Shown here in pieces: positions 1-5,684 of a stretch of 5,684 nucleotides of DNA. The stretch's first letter is position 1; the number at the start of each line of letters is the position of its first letter. Both the position numbers and the translations under genes were made by a program. Location of the stretch: NCBI GenBank assembly GCA_903911455.1, contig CAIWDQ010000612.1:1-5684 (forward strand). The letters run 5' to 3'. Origin of the DNA: an uncultured bacterium. Lineage in GTDB: Bacteria; Bacteroidota; Bacteroidia; Bacteroidales; JACABE01. A model generated the notes under the pieces. That model was given only the letters and a program-made list of their open reading frames with translations. It did no database searches and was not told where the DNA came from.

Positions 1-645
1 CGTAATAACTCCTTCTTTAGAGAAGATAGCAATAGTATACATTACAAAGGCAATAACCAAACTCCACCATTTATTTTTAGTAAACCATATATGTAAAGAT
101 AATAATGTAAGCATGATAAAAAAGAAAGCCATTATCTCGTCCCTGCTCTTTATATTTGCAACAACCTCAGTATGTATGGGATGTGCAGCAAAAAGTAAAG
201 TAATGATTAATGGGATAAGTGCATGTACTTTACTCAAATATTTTCTTAGAACTATATAAAGCAAGAAACAAGACAAAGCATAAAATAATACATTTAGAAA
301 ATGATGTAATGAAGGATTGTTAGGAGAAACTTGCCATTCAATTGCAAACATTATTTGAGAAAAAGGTCTGTAAAGATTATCATATAGTATTTTTGATCCA
401 TATCGATAGGTAGTTGTTAAAATAGTTGGGATTCCCTGAATACCCTTTTCCACAACTGTATTTTTATCAAGGACACTATGATCATCCAAGACGAATCCAT
501 GGTTAATTGTATTTGAGTATAACAAAAAAGAAAAAAGGAAACAAATAAAAGCAGTTTTAAAAACACTAAAAGATCTTTTAGCAGGTTCGCTTTGCTGATC
601 TTGCATTTTAACATTCATATTTTTCTTAAGTACTTTTTTGTTCAT
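1..645 (-). CDS. Partial TMTC-like (DUF1736) GT-C membrane glycosyltransferase, N-terminal part
   Basis: The minus-strand frame from the ATG at 645 stays open for 215 codons to the window edge, so the C-terminus is missing. A basic N-terminus is followed by a membrane segment at about 27-44. A loop with the acidic pair D54-D55 comes next, then a YRPFSQ motif at 92-97, a HHFLN motif at 114-118 and further hydrophobic segments (about 116-133, 142-154, 171-187, 194-208). The motif HPIHTEVVAN at 155-164, followed by SRDE at 167-170, is the strongest family mark: it is typical of TMTC/DUF1736 proteins, GT-C enzymes that use lipid-linked sugars and usually carry C-terminal TPRs. In GT-C enzymes an acidic residue in the first extracytoplasmic loop is catalytic, which fits D54/D55. 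Transfer of a sugar to a periplasmic protein or glycan is inferred; donor and acceptor are unknown. M10 (618) and M14 (606) are alternative starts; I chose M1 because it is the longest and gives a basic end. No Shine-Dalgarno is visible. It lies 87 bp after the sugar transferase and may be co-transcribed. Confidence 0.8.
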   Translation of the reverse strand, partial: MNKKVLKKNMNVKMQDQQSEPAKRSFSVFKTAFICFLFSFLLYSNTINHGFVLDDHSVLDKNTVVEKGIQGIPTILTTTYRYGSKILYDNLYRPFSQIMFAIEWQVSPNNPSLHHFLNVLFYALSCFLLYIVLRKYLSKVHALIPLIITLLFAAHPIHTEVVANIKSRDEIMAFFFIMLTLLSLHIWFTKNKWWSLVIAFVMYTIAIFSKEGVIT

Positions 646-732
646 AAATTAAAAAATTAAAAGGTAATAGTTTGTTTAAATACTGTTCAATGTTTACATT
701 TATTTTTTTAAAACAATATTATTCATTTTTTA
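646..732. other. 87-bp AT-rich gap between sugar transferase and TMTC-like gene
   Basis: This gap shows no TAnnTTTG box on the minus strand, no stem-loop with a U tract and no small gene. The only structure is the short inverted repeat AATGTTTACATT (689-700, 5-bp arms with a 2-base spacer), too weak to call an operator. Read-through from the upstream genes into the TMTC-like gene is therefore plausible. Confidence 0.5.
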
Positions 733-2136
733 TTAATATCCAGTTCCCCTAAAGATAGTATTAATAGTCTTAAAAATTAGAATAACATCCAGCCTAATAG
801 ACCAATTATCGATATATTGCAAATCAAGTTTCATCCATTCATCAAAACTTATATTATTCCTACCGGATACCTGCCATATACATGTGATTCCGGGTTTAAC
901 TGAGAGTCTTCTCAACTGTGTTCTTTCGTATAAAACCACTTCTTCAGGTATTGGTGGGCGTGGCCCTACAACAGCCATATGCCCAAGTATAACATTAATA
1001 AACTGAGGAAATTCGTCTAGACTTGTTTTTCTTAAGATTGCACCAATCTTTGTAACACGTGGATCATTTTTAATTTTAAAAACAGGTCCATCAACTTCAT
1101 TCTTATTTTCAAGCTCTTTTTTAAGCACTTCAGAATTCTGTATCATTGTCCTGAATTTATACATAGTAAAGAGCCTTCCATGTAAACCCACACGTTTTTG
1201 TTTATATAAAACAGGACCCTTGGATTCTATTTTTATTAAGAAAGCAATTATTAATGAAAAAGGAAAAAAAACAAGGACAGCCAGAATTGAGAATAAGTAT
1301 TCGAACACCAACTTTATTGACAATGCAAAGTAGTCAGATGAAGTTACATCAAATGTCATCAATGGTAGTTCGTCAAGATAATTCAAATGTGATTTTGAAG
1401 CAATAATATTGAATAATTCAGAATGTAACTGAAGTGTTACTCCTACTTCAGCGCAAGAATAGATCAGATTCTTAATTTGTTGATTATTGATTTCGCTTTT
1501 ACAATAGATAATCTCATCTATTACATGTTCTGTCATTATCTTATCAAGTTCCTTTTCATTGATTATTATCTCATAGTCGCTTGAATATCTATTAATAATT
1601 TCTTCAGATTCTGAAACAATAGCATGAATAATAAAACCTAAATATTTTCTTGATATTATTTTTTCAATAAATTGGATTGATGTATCATCAGCAATCAAAA
1701 CAACCTGTTTAATATTTTTACCTCTAATGAACGAACGTTTAGCATAACTAATCAATACAATTTTACTAATGAATAATAATAACAAATCTGTTAACCCAAA
1801 TATAAAAATTGCAATACGACTAATAAAATCAAGTTTAAAAGTAAAGATAAATATAAACAATATACTCACCCCTATTATAACTACCAGGCAGTATTCTAAA
1901 AACACTACTGAATAAGCCTTAAATTTATGTGAAGACTGAACACTTATAACTTTAAGTAAAACAAACCAAGTAGGAATAATTAAGACGCCTAACAATAAAT
2001 ATTGGTGTGAATATGCTGCATGTTTAACAACAATAAATACACGCAAACTGTAGGCAAAGAAAAATGCTATTAAAGAAAGGAGAATATCTAAAAGTGCAAG
2101 TGCATTATTATAAAATCTTTCATTATCTTTAAGCAT
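733..2136 (-). CDS. Polyprenyl-phosphate hexose-1-phosphate transferase (WcaJ/WbaP type, initiating enzyme)
   Basis: This 467-residue protein has the normal length and layout for the exopolysaccharide polyprenyl glycosylphosphotransferase family. Four N-terminal membrane segments lie at about 12-33, 44-63, 79-99 and 106-128. A cytosolic nucleotide-binding-like domain (CoA_binding_3 type) spans about 142-250. A hydrophobic re-entrant helix follows at about 276-302, with a likely helix-breaking P292. The C-terminal bacterial sugar transferase domain shows SKGPVLYKQKRVG (305-317), KFRTM (327-331), RKTSLDEFPQ (369-378) with the expected catalytic pair D374-E375, GPRPP (391-395) and KPGITCIWQVSGRN (414-427). 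The family transfers a sugar-1-phosphate from a UDP-sugar to undecaprenyl phosphate on the cytoplasmic face, the first step of repeat-unit assembly. Which sugar is used cannot be read from the sequence. The start lies 13 bp after the stop of the Wzy-like gene with no promoter or Shine-Dalgarno between, so the two are probably one transcript. No key motif is missing, so the gene looks intact. Confidence 0.93.
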   Translation of the reverse strand: MLKDNERFYNNALALLDILLSLIAFFFAYSLRVFIVVKHAAYSHQYLLLGVLIIPTWFVLLKVISVQSSHKFKAYSVVFLEYCLVVIIGVSILFIFIFTFKLDFISRIAIFIFGLTDLLLLFISKIVLISYAKRSFIRGKNIKQVVLIADDTSIQFIEKIISRKYLGFIIHAIVSESEEIINRYSSDYEIIINEKELDKIMTEHVIDEIIYCKSEINNQQIKNLIYSCAEVGVTLQLHSELFNIIASKSHLNYLDELPLMTFDVTSSDYFALSIKLVFEYLFSILAVLVFFPFSLIIAFLIKIESKGPVLYKQKRVGLHGRLFTMYKFRTMIQNSEVLKKELENKNEVDGPVFKIKNDPRVTKIGAILRKTSLDEFPQFINVILGHMAVVGPRPPIPEEVVLYERTQLRRLSVKPGITCIWQVSGRNNISFDEWMKLDLQYIDNWSIRLDVILIFKTINTIFRGTGY

Positions 2137-2149
2137 AGAAATTAGAATT

Positions 2150-4267
2150 TTAGAATTTTAATTTTAATTTAAGCTGTTTGATAGATTCATCATTATTTAT
2201 CTTTTCCTGGTCACATAGTGGAATAATTGTATCAAGTAATACCCTTTCGAACATTTCATTATTTGCAACTGACTTAGCATATATATCATATAGAAATTCA
2301 GGTTTCTCTGAATTGGATTTAAGAAATGAATTAAAGTAATCATTTTTTGTCAGAGAAAAGATCTTCATTACTTTATTAATTAAAATAAAGTTTACAGTTT
2401 TTTTATAATCCTGAAGATTACTTGGATCTCTGTTTGGATTTATTTTTCTAAGAATATTATATGCATCATCAATTTTGTCTGAAGATAAATAAATCTTGGA
2501 TTTAATAATTAATGTTTGATTATCGTAAGGAGCATATTGTAAAGCAATCTTGCAATATTCAAACGCTTTTGAATAATTCTTATTTATCATATAAAATATT
2601 GCCAAATCATTAAACGTTTGTAAATGATGAGGACTATCTTTTAAGGAACCTTCAAATGCTTCAAGTACAAGATTTGAATCACTTTCTGTTTTATATAACG
2701 ATCTTGCTTTAATTCCTAATATGGGATCACCATAAGGAGTAATTGTTGAAAAAGCAGAATAAATTTCATCAGCTGTTTTGATAATCTTATCATCATTTTT
2801 TAATTTGTCGTAAGCATATATCTTTTTTACCCCAACTTCAGAACTTAATCTTTTATAAGCAGCATAACTACTTGTTATCATCAAACAAAGCACAACAGCT
2901 AAAATTGCTTGTATTGAAATTTGCGATTTCTTTTCTAAAGTATTGTTGTCAACTTTAAACTTATTGTATTCAAATACAATTAAAGCAAAAATAACATTCA
3001 GGAATATTTGCAATTCTATTCTTTCGCGAGGGAAGCTAAAACACGAATCTACGATATAGCCTAGCAAAACAAAAAATAATATTATTATAAAAAAACTATC
3101 GTGAGGGTTCTTTGCCTTCTTTAACGTCTTAATACAAAAATACAATAAAAAAATAAAAATTGAAAGGAATGATAATAATCCAATAGCTCCATTCTCAGCA
3201 AAAACCTGTAGAAAATCATTATGAGATCTATCAGGCATAGTCTTCCCTCCTTCCGTATAAACTTCTAGATCATATCTAAGTATTTCTATTCTCCAGTTTC
3301 CGGCTCCAACGCCCAAAACAGGATATTCTTTTGCCAGAGATAATGATTTTTTCCATAGATTAACCCTATAAAAAGTATTTCCTTCTTTAAAATTACCCGC
3401 ACTTGAAAACTGATGTTGAATAGTTTTATTTTTATCTGTCAATAATATAATTATTACAGCTATTATAGCAACTCCGAAAGTAATTGCTAAATAACGAAAA
3501 ATAGGTTTTAACTTATTTACTTTATCATTTTTTCTTGCAAAATAGACATAAAGTATAATTGAAAATATTAGTGCTACAAAAAAGCCTGTCCAGATAGCAC
3601 GTGTCATTAAAAACACTATTAATAAAATATTCAAAAGTGTTCCAGCTATTGCAGCATTCTTCCATGCTTTTTCAAATAATGTTATACCATATAAAGTGAA
3701 GGCAAAAGTAATAAACAGAACTTCTGAATAAATATTTTTATGCGCAAAATTACCTTTTATAGAATATATAGCTCCTATATTAAACTTAGAGTCAAGTAAT
3801 ACACCAAAAATTTGAAAAACACCCACTAAAGATATCAGAATAGAGAAAATAATAAATGATTTTATTAAGGCGCTTCTACTATTTTCTTTCGGTAATACAT
3901 AAATGATAAGATATAAAAACAAAACAAAAAAGGCAAGTCTTTTAAGAAATTCATACAATGCCTCAGATTTATTAGTGGACCAAAAAATAGAAAGGCCAAT
4001 AAATAAAATAAAGAAAGTATAAATTAAAACAACTGGATTTTTTAATATCTTTAATTCATTTTGTTTAATTATTGTTTCTTTTTTACTGAACAATGCTATT
4101 AGAAAAACTATTGAAAGAAATATTCCCAGCCCAAGCATTCTTATTTCTAATTTTTCATCCATTGCATCCGAATAAAATAAATTTGGGATCAATACAATTA
4201 AAATTAAAAAAAAGAAATAAGAGAATAAATCCGATTTTTTCTTTGGAATATTTTTATTTTTTTTCAT
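2150..4267 (-). CDS. O-antigen ligase superfamily (Wzy/WaaL-like) membrane protein with C-terminal TPRs
   Basis: The 705-residue protein starts with a basic stretch and has about 13 predicted membrane segments (near 14-32, 43-60, 78-96, 110-126, 135-156, 181-198, 206-222, 225-243, 258-277, 361-380, 390-409, 417-434, 450-470). The long loop at 278-360 carries the Wzy_C signature: R301 in a YRVNLWKKSL context, GVGAGNW (319-325), SHND (348-351) and AENGAIGLL (357-365). GNFAHKN (172-178), TRAIW (222-226) and FPRER (412-416) also fit the family. Counting from a cytoplasmic N-terminus places this loop and the C-terminus in the periplasm. Residues 471-705 form a soluble tail with two TPR-like units at about 546-580 and 581-612. 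The family joins lipid-linked glycans (Wzy polymerase) or transfers them to lipid A or protein (WaaL, PglL); sequence alone does not separate these. Next to an initiating transferase, a role as polymerase or ligase of this locus is likely. A promoter candidate lies in the 118-bp gap upstream. Confidence 0.88.
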   Translation of the reverse strand: MKKNKNIPKKKSDLFSYFFFLILIVLIPNLFYSDAMDEKLEIRMLGLGIFLSIVFLIALFSKKETIIKQNELKILKNPVVLIYTFFILFIGLSIFWSTNKSEALYEFLKRLAFFVLFLYLIIYVLPKENSRSALIKSFIIFSILISLVGVFQIFGVLLDSKFNIGAIYSIKGNFAHKNIYSEVLFITFAFTLYGITLFEKAWKNAAIAGTLLNILLIVFLMTRAIWTGFFVALIFSIILYVYFARKNDKVNKLKPIFRYLAITFGVAIIAVIIILLTDKNKTIQHQFSSAGNFKEGNTFYRVNLWKKSLSLAKEYPVLGVGAGNWRIEILRYDLEVYTEGGKTMPDRSHNDFLQVFAENGAIGLLSFLSIFIFLLYFCIKTLKKAKNPHDSFFIIILFFVLLGYIVDSCFSFPRERIELQIFLNVIFALIVFEYNKFKVDNNTLEKKSQISIQAILAVVLCLMITSSYAAYKRLSSEVGVKKIYAYDKLKNDDKIIKTADEIYSAFSTITPYGDPILGIKARSLYKTESDSNLVLEAFEGSLKDSPHHLQTFNDLAIFYMINKNYSKAFEYCKIALQYAPYDNQTLIIKSKIYLSSDKIDDAYNILRKINPNRDPSNLQDYKKTVNFILINKVMKIFSLTKNDYFNSFLKSNSEKPEFLYDIYAKSVANNEMFERVLLDTIIPLCDQEKINNDESIKQLKLKLKF

Positions 4268-4346
4268 TTATTACAACTATTAATTATTTATTATAATTAT
4301 TTCAGAAAATCATTAAACGTAAAATTTAAGCTAATTTATTTCTTTG

Positions 4347-4376
4347 CAAAGATAGCTAATGAATTTGAATTAAAAA
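4347..4376 (-). promoter_or_regulatory. Candidate Bacteroidota-type promoter for the Wzy-like gene
   Basis: On the minus strand, TATCTTTG (4354 down to 4347) matches the Bacteroidota -7 consensus TAnnTTTG at all fixed positions. The usual -33 TTTG is not present; a run of five T at 4376-4372, 17 nt upstream, is the nearest substitute. Transcription would start near 4341 and give a leader of about 70 nt before the ATG at 4267. The box overlaps a perfect 12-bp palindrome, TCTTTGCAAAGA (4341-4352). It would serve the Wzy-like gene and the sugar transferase behind it, in addition to any read-through from the upstream glycosyltransferase. The placement is intergenic and on the right strand, but the weak -33 keeps this at moderate confidence. 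Confidence 0.5.
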
Positions 4377-4385
4377 GATATTAAT

Positions 4386-5483
4386 TTAATTTCTTTGTTT
4401 ATTTACATCAGTAAATAACTCATAATAACTATCAATTACTTTTTCCCAATTATAAACACTTTTAAGCTGATTAATGTTTGCTGTAATCCATGATAGTTTT
4501 GAATTTTCATCAATATCTTTATTTATGAGCTCTGCAATATCTATTGCATCCTTAAAATAAAAGCTATTTTCTTTCAGTACTGCTCTGTTAAAAACATTAT
4601 CATGCGCGTATATTAAGCTTGAAGAGGCCATAGCCTCTAATAAAGATGGATTTGTACCACCCGAAGAGTGCCCGTGAAAATATATTTTAGAATAATATCT
4701 AAGTTGATTTAACAAGTCCAATTCAAAAATAGGTCCTAGAAATTTCACTTTGTCCGATACATAATTATTATATATATATTGTCCGAAACTATTTTTATAA
4801 TTCCCTATAACCAATAATGGCAATTCAGTTTTAGATAACAGTACTCCTTTAATTATCTCCTCAATATGATTGTCAGGCTGAAGCCTGGCAATTAATAATA
4901 AATATTCTTTAGATTTTAAATTAAAAGGAACTAGCTTAGTCACATCTGGGTCATTAAATACCTCAGCACCATAAGGAATAAAAGTTGAAGGTGCATTATA
5001 TGTTTTTAGCAGATAATCTTGTATAGCTTCAGAGTCAGCAATTAAAAGATCATTACTTTTAACTGCTAACCTCTCAGCATATTTTAAAAACTTTCTAACT
5101 TTATCTGAATACTTTGACCGCATCCATTCTAAACCATCCATATTACAAATCCTAAATGGTTTTGATGGAAGAAATCGATGCCAGATCGAACTACTTGTAT
5201 TTCCTAACTGGTATATTATATCAAAATCCCTTTTCTTACTATCCAGTATACAATTAAGGTCATATATAAACTGCCCTGCTGTGCCAATTTTATCTTCAGG
5301 ATCGTAGCAATGAATTACATTAACTCCTTTCCAGTTATTCCCTTTGAATGGATGGTTGTGAGAATTATAAACCCACACTTCCATACCACGTACTACTAAG
5401 CCTTTCGAAAGGTATTCTGCAAATTGTTCAAAGCCTCCATAGTGGTTTGGTATGCCTCTACAACCTAATATTCCAATTTTCAT
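4386..5483 (-). CDS. GT4-type glycosyltransferase with N-terminal DUF1972 domain
   Basis: This 365-residue protein has no membrane segment or signal peptide and should act in the cytoplasm or at the inner face of the membrane. The N-terminal DUF1972 domain begins with IGILGCRGIPNHYGGFEQFA (3-22). It also has YQLGN (91-95) and MDGLEWMRSKYS (115-126). The C-terminal GT-B half has ARLQPDN (199-205), VIGN (225-228), FLGP (248-251) and HGHSSGGTNPSLLEAMA (270-286) as the nucleotide-sugar site. The usual GT4 EX7E pair is changed: E283 is present but the first Glu is G275; as I recall, GGTNPSLLEAM is normal in this subfamily. Characterised DUF1972 enzymes such as pneumococcal Cps2T are rhamnosyltransferases, so a deoxyhexose donor is plausible but unproven. 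The start at 5483 follows an 8-bp repeat array directly and has no Shine-Dalgarno. Stop to next start is 118 bp with no visible terminator hairpin. Confidence 0.9.
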   Translation of the reverse strand: MKIGILGCRGIPNHYGGFEQFAEYLSKGLVVRGMEVWVYNSHNHPFKGNNWKGVNVIHCYDPEDKIGTAGQFIYDLNCILDSKKRDFDIIYQLGNTSSSIWHRFLPSKPFRICNMDGLEWMRSKYSDKVRKFLKYAERLAVKSNDLLIADSEAIQDYLLKTYNAPSTFIPYGAEVFNDPDVTKLVPFNLKSKEYLLLIARLQPDNHIEEIIKGVLLSKTELPLLVIGNYKNSFGQYIYNNYVSDKVKFLGPIFELDLLNQLRYYSKIYFHGHSSGGTNPSLLEAMASSSLIYAHDNVFNRAVLKENSFYFKDAIDIAELINKDIDENSKLSWITANINQLKSVYNWEKVIDSYYELFTDVNKQRN

Positions 5484-5484
5484 T

Positions 5485-5604
5485 TTAATTTGATGATTTA
5501 GTGATTTGGTGATATTGTGATTTAAAGATTTAAGAATTCAAAGATTCAAAGATTCAATAATTCAATAATTCAATAATTCAATAATGGAGCGATTTGGTGA
5601 TTTA
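5485..5604. repeat. Degenerate 8-bp tandem array (14-15 units) abutting the glycosyltransferase start
   Basis: Read on the plus strand in register from 5493, fourteen consecutive octamers fit NN(G/A)ATT(T/C)(A/G) with a few changes. AT at unit positions 4-5 is present in all fourteen. Units at 5493-5532 are of GTGATTTA/GTGATTTG type. Units at 5533-5580 switch to AGAATTCA, AAGATTCA (twice) and ATAATTCA (three times). ATAATGGA (5581) follows, and 5589-5604 returns to GCGATTTG and GTGATTTA. A possible fifteenth unit, TTAATTTG (5485-5492), ends one base before the start codon. The most regular part is 5536-5583: two ATTCAAAG then four ATTCAATA copies. The period of 8 and the lack of an open frame make it non-coding. 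Function is unknown. Confidence 0.85.
5515..5549. repeat. 35-bp exact direct repeat, copy 1
   Basis: These 35 bases are identical to 5650-5684, an offset of 135 bp. The repeat starts TTGTGATTTAAAG and ends AAGATTCAA, so it covers the transition from GTGATTTA-type to ATTCA-type octamers. Because 135 is not a multiple of 8, the second copy is a separate block and not a continuation of the first array in register. Confidence 0.9.
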
Positions 5605-5610
5605 TTTTAT

Positions 5611-5636
5611 TCCCCCTTCGAAGGGGGCAAGGGGGA
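5611..5636. repeat. GC-rich REP-like palindrome with two alternative hairpins
   Basis: CCCCCTTCGAAGGGGG (5612-5627) is a perfect 16-bp palindrome in an otherwise AT-rich gap. A second G5 run follows at 5631-5635, so TCCCCCTT (5611-5618) can also pair perfectly with AAGGGGGA (5629-5636), giving an 8-bp stem with a 10-nt loop. The two folds exclude each other. No U-rich tract follows on either strand, so a standard intrinsic terminator is unlikely. It sits between the two octamer arrays and resembles the dispersed GC-rich palindromes (REP-like) found in many bacterial genomes; copy number in this genome cannot be seen here. Confidence 0.75.
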
Positions 5637-5649
5637 TGTTCCTTGTATT

Positions 5650-5684
5650 TTGTGATTTAAAGATTTAAGAATTCAAAGATTCAA
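5650..5684. repeat. 35-bp exact direct repeat, copy 2, start of a second octamer array
   Basis: This block is identical to 5515-5549 and contains the octamers GTGATTTA, AAGATTTA, AGAATTCA and AAGATTCA in the same order. It runs to the last base of the window, so the repeat and its array probably continue outside. Together with copy 1 it flanks the GC-rich palindrome. Confidence 0.85.

Noticed and set aside
417..614. A 65-codon minus-strand frame starting at 614
   Set aside because: It is out of frame with, and fully covered by, the 215-codon open frame from 645, whose protein carries clear family motifs. It is a shadow.
646..732. Promoter for the TMTC-like gene
   Set aside because: No minus-strand TAnnTTTG match was found; boxes such as TATTTAAAC are too far from the consensus.
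4093..4296. A 67-codon plus-strand frame
   Set aside because: It is antisense to the N-terminus of the Wzy-like gene, has no family motif and overlaps an intergenic AT-rich stretch. It is a shadow.
4268..4385. Invertible promoter as in Bacteroides capsule loci
   Set aside because: I found no pair of inverted repeats of useful length flanking the promoter box, and no recombinase gene lies in the window.
5623..5635. G-quadruplex from the G5 runs
   Set aside because: Only two G runs occur on the plus strand; four are needed for an intramolecular quadruplex, and pairing with the C5 run competes.
5611..5640. Intrinsic terminator at the GC palindrome
   Set aside because: A strong stem is present, but neither strand has a run of U directly after it; the flanks are AATAAAATAAAT on one side and CAAGGGGGATGTT on the other.
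5485..5684. CRISPR array
   Set aside because: The period is 8 bp with no constant repeat of 23 bp or more alternating with unique spacers, and no cas gene is present.

Overview
The window looks like part of a surface-polysaccharide (capsule, exopolysaccharide or O-antigen type) locus from an AT-rich member of the Bacteroidota. Four things suggest this. All genes are on the minus strand and have no Shine-Dalgarno sequence before their starts. One intergenic gap carries a TATCTTTG box that matches the Bacteroidota -7 promoter consensus TAnnTTTG. The protein families are those common in Bacteroidota glycan loci. Base composition is visibly AT-rich; I did not calculate it, and no species can be named.

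Layout in transcription order, right to left: (1) 5485-5684 is a non-coding repeat island. It consists of a degenerate 8-bp tandem array abutting the first start codon, a GC-rich palindrome with two competing hairpins, and the beginning of a second copy of the array cut by the window edge. (2) 5483-4386 encodes a GT4-type glycosyltransferase with an N-terminal DUF1972 domain. (3) 4385-4268 is a 118-bp gap with a promoter candidate. (4) 4267-2150 encodes a polytopic Wzy/WaaL-type (O-antigen ligase superfamily) protein with C-terminal TPRs. (5) 2136-733, 13 bp further on, encodes a polyprenyl-phosphate hexose-1-phosphate transferase that would start repeat-unit synthesis. (6) 732-646 is an 87-bp gap. 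(7) 645-1 is the N-terminal 215 codons of a GT-C membrane glycosyltransferase resembling the TMTC/DUF1736 family; it runs off the left edge.

Taken together, the hexose-1-phosphate transferase would load the first sugar on undecaprenyl phosphate, the DUF1972 enzyme would add a later sugar (rhamnose-type chemistry is known in this family), and the Wzy/WaaL-like protein would polymerise the glycan or ligate it to an acceptor in the periplasm. The GT-C protein may move a sugar from a lipid carrier to a protein or glycan. No flippase, exporter or chain-length regulator lies in the window, so the locus must continue outside it if it is complete.

The coding genes are recognisable families. The least explained part is the repeat island directly in front of the first glycosyltransferase, which could be a neutral genome-wide repeat or could affect expression.
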